Source of the DNA: CADEEN01 sp963840805
GTDB taxonomy: Bacteria > Pseudomonadota > Gammaproteobacteria > Burkholderiales > Burkholderiaceae_C
Length of the DNA: 64,000 nucleotides
Reading direction: 5' to 3'
Assembly: GCA_963840805.1 (NCBI GenBank)
Contig: CAWJAJ010000002.1
Location: forward strand, 1-64,000
In this document: positions 1 through 9,180 of the stretch, piece by piece
How positions within the stretch are numbered: position 1 is the stretch's first letter
How the letters are laid out: every line of letters starts with the position of its first letter
Program-made: the position numbers and the translations under genes
The notes under the pieces: generated by a model
The model's database searches: none
Told to the model about the DNA's origin: nothing
Seen by the model: the letters and a program-made list of their open reading frames with translations, nothing else

Positions 1-153
1 GAGCTCGAGGCCGGTTCCTGCTTCGTCAACGCCTTCGTCCGCTCGGACCCGCGGCTCCCGTTCGGCGGGATCCGGGAGTCCGGCTACGGCCGGGAGCTGG
101 GGGCGTTCGGGATCCGGGAGTTCGTGAACGTGAAGACGGTTTATATTGCTTAG
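1..153 (+). CDS. Aldehyde dehydrogenase (succinate-semialdehyde type), C-terminal end only
   Basis: The first 50 codons are open to a TAG at 151-153 and encode the conserved tail of an NAD(P)-dependent aldehyde dehydrogenase. The segment around residues 15-30 (SDPRLPFGGIRESGYGREL) is the tail motif typical of succinate-semialdehyde dehydrogenases, followed by the usual FGIREFVN...KTV end. The catalytic Cys and Glu lie upstream, outside the window. The family oxidises aldehydes such as succinate semialdehyde in the cytoplasm; the exact substrate cannot be read from this piece. The last 43 codons occur again at 9842-9970. The 5' part is missing only because the window starts here. Confidence 0.85.
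   Translation, partial: ELEAGSCFVNAFVRSDPRLPFGGIRESGYGRELGAFGIREFVNVKTVYIA
25..153 (+). repeat. 129-bp ALDH 3'-end repeat, left copy
   Basis: The last 42 codons plus stop of the aldehyde dehydrogenase are repeated at 9842-9970 in the same orientation. By eye there are about 13 mismatches in 129 bp, almost all at third codon positions; the only amino-acid change is Ile to Val next to the last residue. The two copies are therefore diverged homologues kept under protein-level selection, not a fresh duplication. Confidence 0.85.
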
Positions 154-388
154 ACTCTACGCACAAGGAGTCAGGTCGCACTTCAGATTCACTCTCATCA
201 TTTCCTGCAGTTCCCGTGACGCACCTGAAGGGAGACTACGGGGTACGCGAGTGGATCACCGGCCCGCGATCCATTGAGGTGGGGGCCTGGGCTGCTGGCT
301 TCGATCCCTGTGTGGTGGCAGCCGGTGCAGCGCGGCGGCTACCCACGGCGGCCTGAAGGCGTCGTGGCGCCGCCGTGTAGCGGCCGTT

Positions 389-1726
389 CTAGCGGACCTT
401 CCCCGCCTTACGTAGGTACTTCTCGATGCGCGCCGTGGCCCACTTCCCGAAGACGACGGGCTTCCACTCCTCGCCCGAGCGGCTGAGCTTGTCGAGCAAA
501 TGCTTCGAGAAAGACCCGGCTAGCAACATGGTGTTGGCTGCGAGGGCTGGGTCGCCGGTGTGGTGCTGCACGACCCCGCCCGCAACTGTGGCGACTACTG
601 CGCCGCCCGGCACGCTGAAGAATCGAAGGGTCTTGCGAATGAATCCTGAAAAGCCCGCTGCCTTCGCAACCTCGTTGTGGTACGCGATGATCGCGTCCCT
701 GTCGTGCTCCGACTCCGTCTGGAGCCATCGCCGGAACTTGCTGGAGTGCGAACGGAGCCGCATGACCTCGGAAACCGGCAGCGCGCCTCGGTTGACCAAC
801 TCTCGGACGTCCGGGAACTCGACCTTGGCCTCCAGGTTCTGGATGATGCGCTGGGGCTTGTCGGCGGTCGAGCACACCTCTTCAAGCTTGTCGCCGAGTA
901 GCTGGCCCAGGGGGGAGCCCACGAACAGATCGCAGCGTTGTCGGGCGGCCATCCAGAGCAATCGGTTAGCGGTGGCAGCGGCCCTTAGGACGGTGTGGTC
1001 GGCGAGTTTTGGGTGACCGATCCGCGCTCCGAGAGCCGGGAGGTTTACGTTCCATGCGGTGTTGGTCAGGTCACCAGATGTGCTGACCACGGCCGTCACC
1101 TCCGGTGGGCGACCGAGCCCCAACAGCTCATGGCTGTCATCAACGAGTGCCTGAACAAAGAGGGCCGCGCGGCGTGGGTCCTGGAGGTCGTTGACAGCCG
1201 CACTGACCGCCGCTCCGAAGTCATCCGCCTTAACCTCGATGCACCCCTCGCGCAGCGCACGGAGGACAGACTGCCGATGGCGCGCTCGGTCGAACCACCG
1301 GTCGAGAGGCAGCGGGTTGAGGAGTGCTCGGTCGATCCATCCTGGCTCGCCCTGCTCTTGGGTCTGAGCGTTGAGGACGAGCAGCGGTCCGAAAGGCTTG
1401 CCGTCCGGGCCAACCCTCTGGAGAGGGTCGTTGATGAAGGCGAAATGGCACAGGCGCAGGGTCCCGTCGCGGAGCATCGAGGTAAGCGTGTCTAGCTTCC
1501 CCGCCTCAGCGAACAGATCGAAGAGGTCCGTCAGCTCATCAGGGGACTGCACGTTCAGAAGCACGCGATCGTAGTAAACGAGCGCCTCGGCGACACCGCC
1601 CAACTCGGTGCGCCGACCGAGTCCAGCCAGGTGTGGCGACTGATAAGCCCACGCCTCGAGCGGAACGAGTGTGGTGCTGTGATCGGTCGCGACGGCGTCG
1701 GGTTTGCGGGCGGGCATTCCCATCAC
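389..1726 (-). CDS. Uncharacterised 445-aa protein
   Basis: I do not recognise this family. The protein is soluble-looking for most of its length. It has a Gly/Ala/Val-rich stretch near residues 370-390 (around VPGGAVVATVAGGVV) that could be a short membrane-interacting hairpin, and a basic C-terminus (EKYLRKAGKVR). ATG at 1726 overlaps the stop of the upstream gene (ATGA, 1723-1726), so the two are translationally coupled. The first codons give three closely spaced Met (residues 1, 2 and 4). The gene lies in the segment bounded by ALDH repeats, next to a toxin-antitoxin pair and a type I restriction locus, so a defence-related role is possible. That is inference from position only. Confidence 0.6.
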   Translation of the reverse strand: MMGMPARKPDAVATDHSTTLVPLEAWAYQSPHLAGLGRRTELGGVAEALVYYDRVLLNVQSPDELTDLFDLFAEAGKLDTLTSMLRDGTLRLCHFAFINDPLQRVGPDGKPFGPLLVLNAQTQEQGEPGWIDRALLNPLPLDRWFDRARHRQSVLRALREGCIEVKADDFGAAVSAAVNDLQDPRRAALFVQALVDDSHELLGLGRPPEVTAVVSTSGDLTNTAWNVNLPALGARIGHPKLADHTVLRAAATANRLLWMAARQRCDLFVGSPLGQLLGDKLEEVCSTADKPQRIIQNLEAKVEFPDVRELVNRGALPVSEVMRLRSHSSKFRRWLQTESEHDRDAIIAYHNEVAKAAGFSGFIRKTLRFFSVPGGAVVATVAGGVVQHHTGDPALAANTMLLAGSFSKHLLDKLSRSGEEWKPVVFGKWATARIEKYLRKAGKVR

Positions 1727-2055
1727 TCCGCGCGGGACTGCTCCCGCCTAAACCACCCGCCCATACCGCTGATGCCTCCTTCCTCGTCCCATAGGGCAAA
1801 AGGCATCGAATGGCCATCGAAGTGCAGCGAGAGTTCCGCGGCGCGGAAGTAGAGCGCGGCGACGTCCATCGCCCCGTCCAGCGACACGAGACGCCCGCTC
1901 GGCGGATCCGACATCCCCTTGATCGTGGCGTGGGGGTTGCCGTGGTAGCCAGCGGGCACCTCGTCGGGCTCCGGGTACTCCAACCAGAACCGAACAGGTC
2001 CCAGCAGCCGACCGCCCTCCCGAACCTCCCCGACACCCTCAGCTGGTGAGAACAT
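1723..2055 (-). CDS. Uncharacterised 110-aa protein coupled to the 445-aa gene
   Basis: This small acidic protein has no family I recognise. The start is set at 2055 (MFSPAEG...) because a good ribosome-binding site (GGAGG within 2061-2066) lies 5 bases upstream. A longer open frame reaches 2121 but lacks such a site. The middle contains a PDEVPAGYHGNPHATIKG stretch, and the end (FALWDEEGGISGMGGWFRREQ) is rich in aromatic and Gly residues. Its TGA overlaps the ATG of the 445-aa gene, so the two form an operon. Confidence 0.55.
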   Translation of the reverse strand: MFSPAEGVGEVREGGRLLGPVRFWLEYPEPDEVPAGYHGNPHATIKGMSDPPSGRLVSLDGAMDVAALYFRAAELSLHFDGHSMPFALWDEEGGISGMGGWFRREQSRAE

Positions 2056-2205
2056 CGCAAACCTCCATGCTGAAGTCTGGGCCCAGAGGCTGCGCCAATG
2101 GGTCCGCGCGTCGAGCGTCAAGCTCCAGGGGCGGGCCCCGAGTGGGTGCCCAATCGACGACGCCCGCGCCGCTCGCCAATCGTCCGAAGCATGAGGAGGC
2201 CGGGC

Positions 2206-2298
2206 ATGGCTAAGGCGAAGAAGGAAGCGGCGGCGGATCGGCGGGCGCGGTGTGCGGCGCAGGCCGCCAAGGACCCGGAAGGCGAGGAAGGGCCTTGA
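2206..2298 (+). CDS. Possible 30-aa small protein upstream of the toxin-antitoxin pair
   Basis: A 30-codon frame starts with ATG at 2206, preceded by a strong AGGAGG-type site at about 2193-2199, and stops at 2296-2298, exactly where the antitoxin operator palindrome begins. The peptide is highly charged (starts MAKAKKEAAADRRARC and ends EGEEGP). It may be a leader or small protein, but length and composition alone cannot prove it is made. Confidence 0.3.
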   Translation: MAKAKKEAAADRRARCAAQAAKDPEGEEGP

Positions 2299-2329
2299 AT
2301 CACTGTAGCACGCGTGCTACAGTGATTTC
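2295..2329 (+). promoter_or_regulatory. Palindromic operator and promoter of the toxin-antitoxin pair
   Basis: Positions 2298-2327 form a perfect 30-bp palindrome; each half is AATCACTGTAGCACG or its complement. It overlaps a plausible promoter: a TTGAAT -35 box at 2295-2300 and a TACAGT -10 box at 2317-2322, 16 bases apart. The antitoxin GTG begins at 2330, only 2 bases after the palindrome, so transcription would start at or very near the start codon and the mRNA would be nearly leaderless. Phd/YefM-type antitoxins usually repress their own promoter by binding such palindromes, so this is the expected operator. The promoter boxes are my reading and are weak matches. Confidence 0.7.
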
Positions 2330-2581
2330 GTGGCCAAGACGATAACGCAGCGCGAGCTCAGGAATGGCAGCGGCGAGATCATGCGCGCGCTCGATCAGGG
2401 CGAGACGTTCGTCGTGACGCGCAACAGCGTCCCGGTGGGCGAGCTTCGGCCGCTACCGCGACGGTTCGTGAGTGCAACCGCTGTCGCCGCCGCTTTCACC
2501 TACGCTCCGCCGATCGATCGCGAGCGCCTGCGCAGCGACCTGGACGCGTTCGTCGATCAGGACCCCTCTCCGCGTGGCTGA
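2330..2581 (+). CDS. Phd/YefM-type antitoxin
   Basis: This 83-aa protein is the antitoxin of a type II pair. Residues 1-45 match the Phd/YefM DNA-binding fold: ITQRELRNGSGEIMRAL, then the turn GETFVVTRNSVPVGEL, which sits in the edge strand and loop that contact DNA. The C-terminal half (PIDRERLRSDLDAFVDQD) is the charged, flexible part that wraps the toxin. The start is a GTG just after a perfect 30-bp palindrome, consistent with autorepression. The toxin gene overlaps its 3' end by 8 bases. Confidence 0.85.
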   Translation: MAKTITQRELRNGSGEIMRALDQGETFVVTRNSVPVGELRPLPRRFVSATAVAAAFTYAPPIDRERLRSDLDAFVDQDPSPRG

Positions 2582-3026
2582 GCGTCGGCACGAGCGGGGC
2601 CTGCTGGACACGTCGGTCGTGATCGACCTCGAGCGAATCGACGCGAGTTCGCTGCCGGCTGAAGTGGCCGTGTCGGCGCTGACCCTAGCCGAGCTGGCCG
2701 CAGGCCCTCACGCGACCACGGACCCCGACGAGAGAGCGCGCCGGCAGGAGCGCCTGCAGCGGGCCGAGGCCACCTTCTCGCCGCTGCCGCTCGACGTCAA
2801 GGCCGCCCGCGCCTTCGGAAGGATCTACGCCGCCGTCGCGGCCCAGGGGCGCAAGGCCAGGGGACCTCGAGCGATCGATTTGCTGATTGCCGCGACGGCT
2901 CTCGCCGAGGGTCTGCCCCTCTACACCCGCAACCCCGACGACTTCCGCGGGCTCGCCTCCCTCCTCGAGGTGCACACGGTCGAGGCAGCTGGCGGCCCGC
3001 GACCGTCGACCGTCCAGAAGCCGTAA
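2574..3026 (+). CDS. vapC: PIN-domain ribonuclease toxin, VapC family
   Basis: This 150-aa PIN-domain protein is the toxin partner; VapC toxins cut tRNA or rRNA when the antitoxin is lost. The acidic catalytic residues are visible: Asp12 in LLDTSV, Glu40 in TLAEL, Asp102 in RAIDLLIAATA, and Asp122 in TRNPDDF. Length is normal for the family. The GTG at 2574 is chosen because it overlaps the antitoxin end, the usual coupling in these pairs; an in-frame open region extends upstream to 2472 but lies inside the antitoxin gene. Pairing of a Phd-type antitoxin with a PIN toxin is common. The RNA target is not predictable from sequence. Confidence 0.88.
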   Translation: MAERRHERGLLDTSVVIDLERIDASSLPAEVAVSALTLAELAAGPHATTDPDERARRQERLQRAEATFSPLPLDVKAARAFGRIYAAVAAQGRKARGPRAIDLLIAATALAEGLPLYTRNPDDFRGLASLLEVHTVEAAGGPRPSTVQKP

Positions 3027-3040
3027 CCCGAGCCTGCAGC

Positions 3041-3079
3041 TCATCGGTCCAAACCGATAGCTCACTTGCCTTCGACGAC
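3041..3079. repeat. 39-bp imperfect direct repeat, copy A
   Basis: Positions 3041-3079 match 9420-9458 in the same orientation with about five differences, all transitions. The shared core reads AAACCGA then AGCTCA then TTGCCTTCGACGAC. The copies lie on the two outer sides of the gene block 3091-9180 (decayed gene plus hsdRMS). Each is in non-coding DNA: this one starts 14 bases after the vapC stop. Confidence 0.65.
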
Positions 3080-3090
3080 AGCTCGTGGGT

Positions 3091-3471
3091 CCCACGACCT
3101 CGCGCACCGAGCGCGGCGACGGCCGATGGCCGGGCTTCGTGAGAATCCCCTTGTCGGGCGAAGCCGCGGGTGCCAACAAAGAGGCTGATGAGGCTGCCTT
3201 GCTCCTTCGTCGGAAACCAGACCAAGCTCGACCCCGCTGTAGGGGCCCGATGCCGGGTTGTCCGGATGGATGAGCCAGCGAACGGCACCCCGTCCTGCTC
3301 CTCACTGCCCGCACGGGCATACACATCCCGGATCAAGCTCGGCTCGAAGTGCCACTTCTGAAAGCGCTTTCCGAACAGGCCTTCGAGCAGTGGCCGGACG
3401 CCCTTCTCGGGAACGGATCGAAGCCGCTGCCGGATGACCTTGGCGAGCCGAGTCAGGTTGTCAGTGGCCAT
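3091..3471 (-). pseudogene. Truncated, frameshifted gene next to hsdS (family not recognised)
   Basis: From ATG 3471 the frame gives a convincing N-terminus (MATDNLTRLAKVIRQRLR, then GKRFQKWHFEPSLIRD and SLVWFPTKEQGSLISLFVGTRG). Near 3160 sense continues only in another frame (SPDKGILTKPGHRPSPRSVREVV), and coding character then stops at the 39-bp repeat. The piece is thus broken by one indel and cut short. It lies 16 bases before the hsdS stop on the same strand, downstream of the restriction operon. It may be a restriction-associated accessory protein, but I cannot name the family. Confidence 0.5.
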
Positions 3472-3487
3472 CGTCGTGCGCCCTCTG

Positions 3488-5219
3488 TCATGCGACGGGA
3501 CTGAGCGCTTGCTGCAGGACGGCTTCGAGAAGGCGACGGGATTCGGCCTGCGCAGTGGTGAGCTGCGCTTCGAGTTGGTCGCAGAGGGCCATGAGCTCGT
3601 CGACCTTGGCGACGATGCGGTGTTGCTCAGCGAGGGGCGGGAGAGGAAACGGAATACGGCGGAGATTCCCCAATCCGATTCGAGTGAGTGTCATGCCATG
3701 GTGGTGGACCGCCGCGAACTCCTGGGCCGTCGGCGAGTTCAAGTAACAGAGGGCGAACCGGGACGACACTTGTGGGTGGACGGCAAGGCGGTAGCAGTCC
3801 GCCTTCACAACGGCGGGACCGATACCGGCCGGCAGTTCGCAGCAACGCACGCGCGGGTCAACGAGGCCCGCCACGACCAGGTCGCCAGCGAAGGCGCGAT
3901 GCTTGGACAGATCCTCGAACCGAGAGCGGTCAATGTATGCCCGGTGCTCATCACGGAAGACGCCCTGGCCGATGTTCTGAAGACGAACCACACGGAACCC
4001 CGGTGAGGCCACATAGTGCTCGGTCTTGAGGCTCGCGCCGAACGGACCATCGGTGATCGCGTTCTCCTCGTCCGCCGAGACCCGATCGACCACTGTCCAT
4101 GTCCATTGTTCCGGGATCCACGGCAGCGGCGACTCGGCTTCGGCGAGGTCGACGCAGTTGCGACGGTGCTTCCGACTACGGCTGATGCGGCAAAGGAGAT
4201 CGGTCGCGGGCTCGTCTTCGCTGTCTTGGCGAACAAGGCGGCCGCGTACTGCAAGGTCCAGGATGGTTTGGCGAAGCTGCTGGATGTGCTCGGCGCGGGA
4301 GGTGAGCCGCGCGAGGTGCCGGAGGTGGAGGCGGGCGTGGTCGCGGAAGGACTGGTTGCCGTCCGCGGCGGGTTCGGTGAGGCGGTTGAGGGAGGCCACG
4401 ACGACGCTGTTGCGGCGGGTCTCGCGCTCGGTCTGCGCGGCCTCCAGCCGGTCGCAGAGGGCCATCAGCTCGTCGACCTTGGCGACGATGCGGTGCTGCT
4501 CGGCGAGCGGTGGGAGGGGCATCGCGAACAATGCGAGCCGCTGCATGCTAAGGCCTGCTCGCGATACGCCAACCTGGACGTCATCGATCTGGCGTTGGTA
4601 GATGGGCGCCGTCAGAGCGAGGTGGATGAACTCCCGGATCGCCGGGACAAACAGGCGGATGATCGCGACATGCTGTGAGACATTGGCTTCCGCGAGACCG
4701 TCCTGTACCAGCGCGCAACGGCCGATGGAAGCGCCGGTGATGTTCAGGAGGATGTCGCCCTGCTGGACGTGCGTACCCGACATCCGGTCATGGACAGCGC
4801 GCGACACCCGTGCAACCTCACTCAGGCGAAGACCGTTGTCGTACACGTTCTGCGATCGGATGAACAGAACACCCTCGGCTTGGTAGACGGTCTTGCCACC
4901 GAGCGGTGTGCTGCCAGCGCCAAGCTTCCGTGCGAGGAATCCCATGCGGAAGCCTCCCAGCCAGCGAGGAAGACGGAAAGGCAAGTTCGCCGTCTGCGCG
5001 CTCAATCGGCCCAGCGTTCCGGATCTGGCCAGACACTAGCAGGCGCTGCTTCTCTCGCTCAATCCGCTTGAGCAACTCCGACGCCGGTTCGTCGTTCGGA
5101 TCCTGCTCCACCAGCTTCCCGCGCACCGCGAGATCGAGGATGAACCGCCGCAGGCGCGGGACGGCGTCGGGCGCTTCGCTGATGCGGTCGAAGTGGGCGA
5201 GGAGCTGCGCCGGGTTCAT
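3488..5219 (-). CDS. hsdS: Type I restriction-modification specificity subunit HsdS (one frameshift)
   Basis: HsdS reads the bipartite DNA target for the HsdR2M2S complex. The protein begins MNPAQLLAHFDRIS at 5219, overlapping the hsdM stop (ATGA). It runs about 80 residues, then shifts frame near 4980 and continues to 3488. Two target-recognition domains are seen, each ending in the conserved block LPPLAEQHRIVAKVDELMAL, followed by a helical spacer. The conserved segments ILDLAVRGKLVEQD and ILDLAVRGRLVRQD begin the two halves. Total length, about 577 residues, suits a two-domain HsdS. The single indel is between the N-terminal helices and the first recognition domain and could be a sequencing error. 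Confidence 0.88.
3577..3642. repeat. hsdS internal direct repeat, copy 1 (distal conserved region)
   Basis: About 66 bp here are nearly identical to 4450-4515 in the same orientation. Both encode the same conserved HsdS block (AEQHRIVAKVDELMALCD). Such repeats flank target-recognition domains and let them be exchanged by recombination. Confidence 0.75.
4450..4515. repeat. hsdS internal direct repeat, copy 2 (central conserved region)
   Basis: This is the partner of 3577-3642. It encodes the end of the first target-recognition domain. The DNA between the copies holds the second domain, so a crossover between them would delete or swap that domain. Confidence 0.75.
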
Positions 5220-6682
5220 CGCAGCAGCGCCTCTTCCAGAATGGCCTTGAGCTGGTCGCGGAGCGTCGGCGGCCTGCTTCTCGGCCTCGTCGAGCTTGGC
5301 GAGCAGTTCCTCGGGGTCGCCGTGGTCGTCGGCGACGGTGTGGGGGTTCTTGAAGTCGAGGTTGTAGCCGCGGGCCTTGACTTCGTCGGCGGTGACGTTC
5401 CAGGCGACTTCGGTCTCCTTGCGGGCCTTGCGCTTGGCGCCGCCCCACCAGTCGACGCAGGGCTTCAGGTGCTCGAAGCGGATGGGCTTGGTCATCGAGT
5501 AGGCCTTCTGGCCTTCGGGGACGCGGTGCTCGTAGAACCAGATTTCCTTGGTCGGCTCGCCCTTCTCGAAGAAGAGGAGGTTGGTGCCGATGCTGGCGTA
5601 GGGTTTGAAGACGCTGTTGGGCAGGCGGACGATGGTGTGGAGGTTGCACTCCTCCAGCAGGTGTTCCTTGAGGCGCGTCTTGACGCCTTCGCCGAAGAGG
5701 GAGCCGTCGGGCAGGACCACGGCGGCGCGGCCGTCCGGCTTGAGCAGGCGGATGATGAGGGCCAGGAAGAGGTCGGCCGTCTCGCGCGTCTGGAAGTGCT
5801 TCGGGAAGTTGGTCTCGATGCCGTCTTCCTCGCGGCCGCCGAACGGCGGATTGGTGAGCGACGATGTCCACGCGGTCGCTCGCGCTGTAGCTGATGTAGG
5901 GCCGGGCCAGGGTGTTGTCGTGGCGGACGAAGCAGGGGTCCTCGATGCCGTGGAGCAGCATGTTGGTGACGCAGAGCATGTGCGGGAGCTGCTTCTTCTC
6001 GACGGCGCGCAAGCGCCTGCTGCATCTGCTGCTCGTCCTCCGAGCTTCTTCACGTAGCGCTCGCGCATGTGGCGGATGGCGCAGGTGAGGAAGCCGCCGG
6101 TGCCGCAGGCGGGGTCGAAGAGGATCTCGCCGGGCTTGGGGTCGATGCGGTCGGCCATGAAGGCGGTGACGGCGCGCGGGGTGTAGTACTCGCCCGCGTT
6201 GCCGGCGCTCTGGAGGTCGTTCAGGATCTGCTCGTAGATGTCGCCGAAGTGCTGGCGCTCGGCCAGGTTGTTGAAGTCGACGCTGGTTGATCTTGTTGAT
6301 CACCTGGCGCATGAGCTGGCCGGACTTCATGTAGTTGTAGGCGTCCTCGAAGACGTCGCGCACGACGCGGCGGCGGTCGTCCTGGCTTGCCCGCGACGGG
6401 CAGTTCCTTGAGCGCGGGGAAGAGCTCGTCGTTGATGAAGGTCACGAGCGTCGTCGCCGGTGATGCCCTCGGGGTTCGGCGGCCCAGGTGCGCCAGCGGA
6501 AGGCTCTTCGGGATCGGCGAGCGGTAGCCGTCCTGCATCAGCTCCAGCTGCTGGTCCTGGTCGTCGATGATCTTGAGGAAGAACATCCAGCAGAGCTGGG
6601 AGATGCGCTGGGCGTCGCCATCGACGCCGACGTCCTGGCGCATGATGTCTTGAATGGATTTGACGTGGTTGCGGACGGACAT
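5216..6682 (-). CDS. hsdM: Type I DNA methyltransferase subunit HsdM (several frameshifts)
   Basis: HsdM is the N6-adenine methyltransferase subunit. The start MSVRNHVKSIQDIMRQD is at 6682 and the stop at 5216 overlaps hsdS. The span is 1467 bp, exactly 489 codons, so the indels inside it cancel. The N-terminal HsdM helical domain runs to about residue 130. The SAM-binding motif DPACGTGGFLT lies near residue 195 and the catalytic NPPFGG near 275, and the C-terminus ends RDQLKAILEEALLR. Sense jumps frame near 6480, 6450, 6390, 6285, 6045, 5860 and 5260. The family match remains high across all jumps, so this looks like a functional gene with read errors rather than a decayed one. Confidence 0.85.
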
Positions 6683-6686
6683 GGGC

Positions 6687-9180
6687 TTAGGCGTGTCTTT
6701 CTGGTAGAGGGCGGATTGGAGTTCGTGGACGGCCTGCTCGAAGCCGTCTCGTGCCGCCGAACTGCTTGATGAGCTCGAGCGGCGTGCCCATCGCGTCGAA
6801 GGGCGGGATCTTGAGGATGCGCGGGTCGTCGAGGTTGAGTGACGCCTTCGTCCTGGTACTTCTGCAGCAGCGCTTCGAGCACGGCGCGGGCCTGCGGGCC
6901 GTACTTGGTGAAGACGTCGCGCTTGCGGACGTTCTCGGCGCGCTCGCGCCGGGTGAGCGGCGGCTGGTCGAAGGCGACGTGGCAGATGAGGTCGAAGGGG
7001 TCGAGGTCCTTGCCCACCTCCTCGGCCAGCGGATCGAGCAGCAGGCCTTCGGCCTCCAGTTCCTCGATGATCGCCTGCTTGCGCTCGGCGGCCTTCCAGC
7101 GGCTGCAGGAACTCGTCGAGGCTGGCGAAGCGCTTCCGGAGCGCCTTCTTGGTGAAGTCGCGCAGGCTCTCGGTGACGAGCTTGCCGTTCTCGTCGAGGT
7201 ACTCGACGCGCTCGGCGAGGATCGTGGCCGCGACGCCGTCGACGTAGACCTTGCGCGGCTCGTCGGCCGCGGTCGGGATGCTGATATCGGGCGGCGCGCC
7301 GTCGACGATCGTCTCGTCATCGCCGGGCTTCCACGGGATCGGCTCCTCGTCGTCGTCCGCGGGCGGCACGTCGTCCGGCGGAGTGACGGGATCGTCTTCG
7401 CCCGGCTCGTAGATCTGGACCGGCTCGCCGTCGAAGTCGGGGTCGGCGAAGTGGTTGGTGGCCTCGCGGAAGTCGATCAGGGTGAAGTAGTACTTCTTCG
7501 TGTCCTCGTGGACGCGCGTGCCGCGGCCGACGATCTGCTTGAACTCGGTCATCGAGCCGACTGCGCGGTCGAGCACGATCAGGCGGCAGGTCTGGGCGTC
7601 GACGCCGGTGGAGAGCAGGCGCGAGGTGGTGACGAGGACCGGATACTTCGCCTCCGGGTCGATGAAGTTGCCGAGCTGGGCGGCGCCTTCGGCGTCGTCG
7701 CCGGTGATGCGCATGACGTAGCGGTCGTTCTCCTGCACGAGGTCGGCGTTCTCGTTGACGAGGGCCTGGCGCATGCGTGCGGCGTGCTCGGTGTCCACGC
7801 AGAAGACGATGGTCTTCTGGAAGCGGTCGCCGCTCTCCTTGAGGAACTCGGTGACCTTCCGGGCGACGACGCTTGGTGCGCTCGTCGATCACGAGGTTGC
7901 GGTCGAAGTCCTTCTGGTTGTAGATGCGGTCCTCGATCTCGTTGCCGTCGCTGTCGAGCTCGCCCTGCTTCGGGCGGTAGCCCTCGACGTCGACGTCGAG
8001 GTGGACCTTGACGACCTTGTAGGGGGCGAGGAAGCCGTCGTGGATGCCCTGCTTCAGCGAGTAGGTGTAGACCGGCTCGCCGAAGTAGTGGATGTTCGAG
8101 ACGTACTCGGTCTCCTTCGGCGTGGCGGTCATGCCGATCTGGGTGGCCGCGGAGAAGTACTCGAGGATCTCCCGCCAGGCGGAGTCCTCGGCGGCGCTGC
8201 CGCGGTGGCACTCGTCGATCACGATGAGGTCGAAGAAGCCCGGCGAGAACTCGCGGAAGAGCTTCTGGCGCTCCTCCGGGCCGGTGATGGCCTGGTAGAG
8301 GCCGAGGTAGATCTCGTAGGCCGTGTCGATGCGGCGGTGCTTGTCGAGGGCGGTCGGCAGCTCGACCTCCGTGCCGTCGTCGCGCTCGATGGTCTTCGAC
8401 GCGGTGCTGAGCTTCGCCATGGCCGCGCCGAAGGGGCGGAAGTCGTTGACCATCGTCTGGTCGATGAGGACGTTGCGGTCGGCGAGGAAGAGGATGCGTT
8501 TCTTCTGCCTGGCCTTCCACAGCCGCCAGATGATCTGGAAGGCGGTGTAGGTCTTGCCGGTGCCGGTGGCCATCACGAGCAGGATGCGGTCCTGGCCCTT
8601 GGCGATGGCTTCGACGGCCGCGTTGATGGCGATGCGCTGGTAGTAGCGGGGCTCCTTGCCGCTGCCGTCGTCGAAGTAGTCCTGGAGGACGATCTCGCTC
8701 GGCTCGGGCGTCAGGCCCTTCCAGTCGCGGTACCTGGCCCAGAGCTCGGCGGGCGACGGGAAGGCGTCGAGCGCGAGCGTCGTCTCGGTCTGTCGGCGCT
8801 GGTCCGGTGCGGTCGTGGAAGACGAAGCCGTCGCCGTTCGAGGAGAAGACGAACGGGATGTCGAGGGTCGCGGCGTAGTCGAGCGCCTGCTGCATGCCGT
8901 CGCCGACGCCGTGGTTGTTGTCCTTGGCCTCGATGAGCGCGATCGGGATGTTCGGCTTGTAGTAGAGGATGTAGTCGGCGCGCTTGGCCTTGCCGCGGGT
9001 GACCAGCTTGCCGCGGACGATGATGCGGCCCTTGGTGAAGCTGACCTCCTCGCGAATCTGCGTCAGCTCATCCCAGCCCGCCTGCTGGATGGCGGGCGTG
9101 ATGAACTTGGTGCAGATGTCGCGCTCGCTCAGCGACTTCTTGTCGACGGCGCCACCGGCGCCCCATCCCGCGCGAGTCAA
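6687..9180 (-). CDS. hsdR: Type I restriction endonuclease subunit HsdR, EcoEI-like (several frameshifts)
   Basis: HsdR is the motor-nuclease subunit. A TTG start at 9180 with a GGAG site 7 bases upstream gives MTRAGWG...DKKSLSERDICTKF. The nuclease core is visible early (KRADYILYY...IALIEAK, the PD-(D/E)XK type). The helicase motifs follow: MATGTGKTYTAF (Walker A), VIDECHRGS (DECH box), MTATPKE, and QIVGRGTRV (motif VI). An EcoEI-type C-terminal domain follows (LTRRERAENVRKRDVF). Total about 830 aa, the shorter EcoEI class. Frame jumps occur near 8805, 7875, 7097, 6842 and 6755. The natural stop is probably the TAA at 6687-6689, just before the hsdM ATG. Gene order R-M-S on one strand indicates one operon. 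Confidence 0.85.

Noticed and set aside
6839..8936. Long plus-strand frames across hsdR
   Set aside because: They are antisense to helicase and nuclease motifs of HsdR and are low-complexity Arg/Leu/Val-rich.
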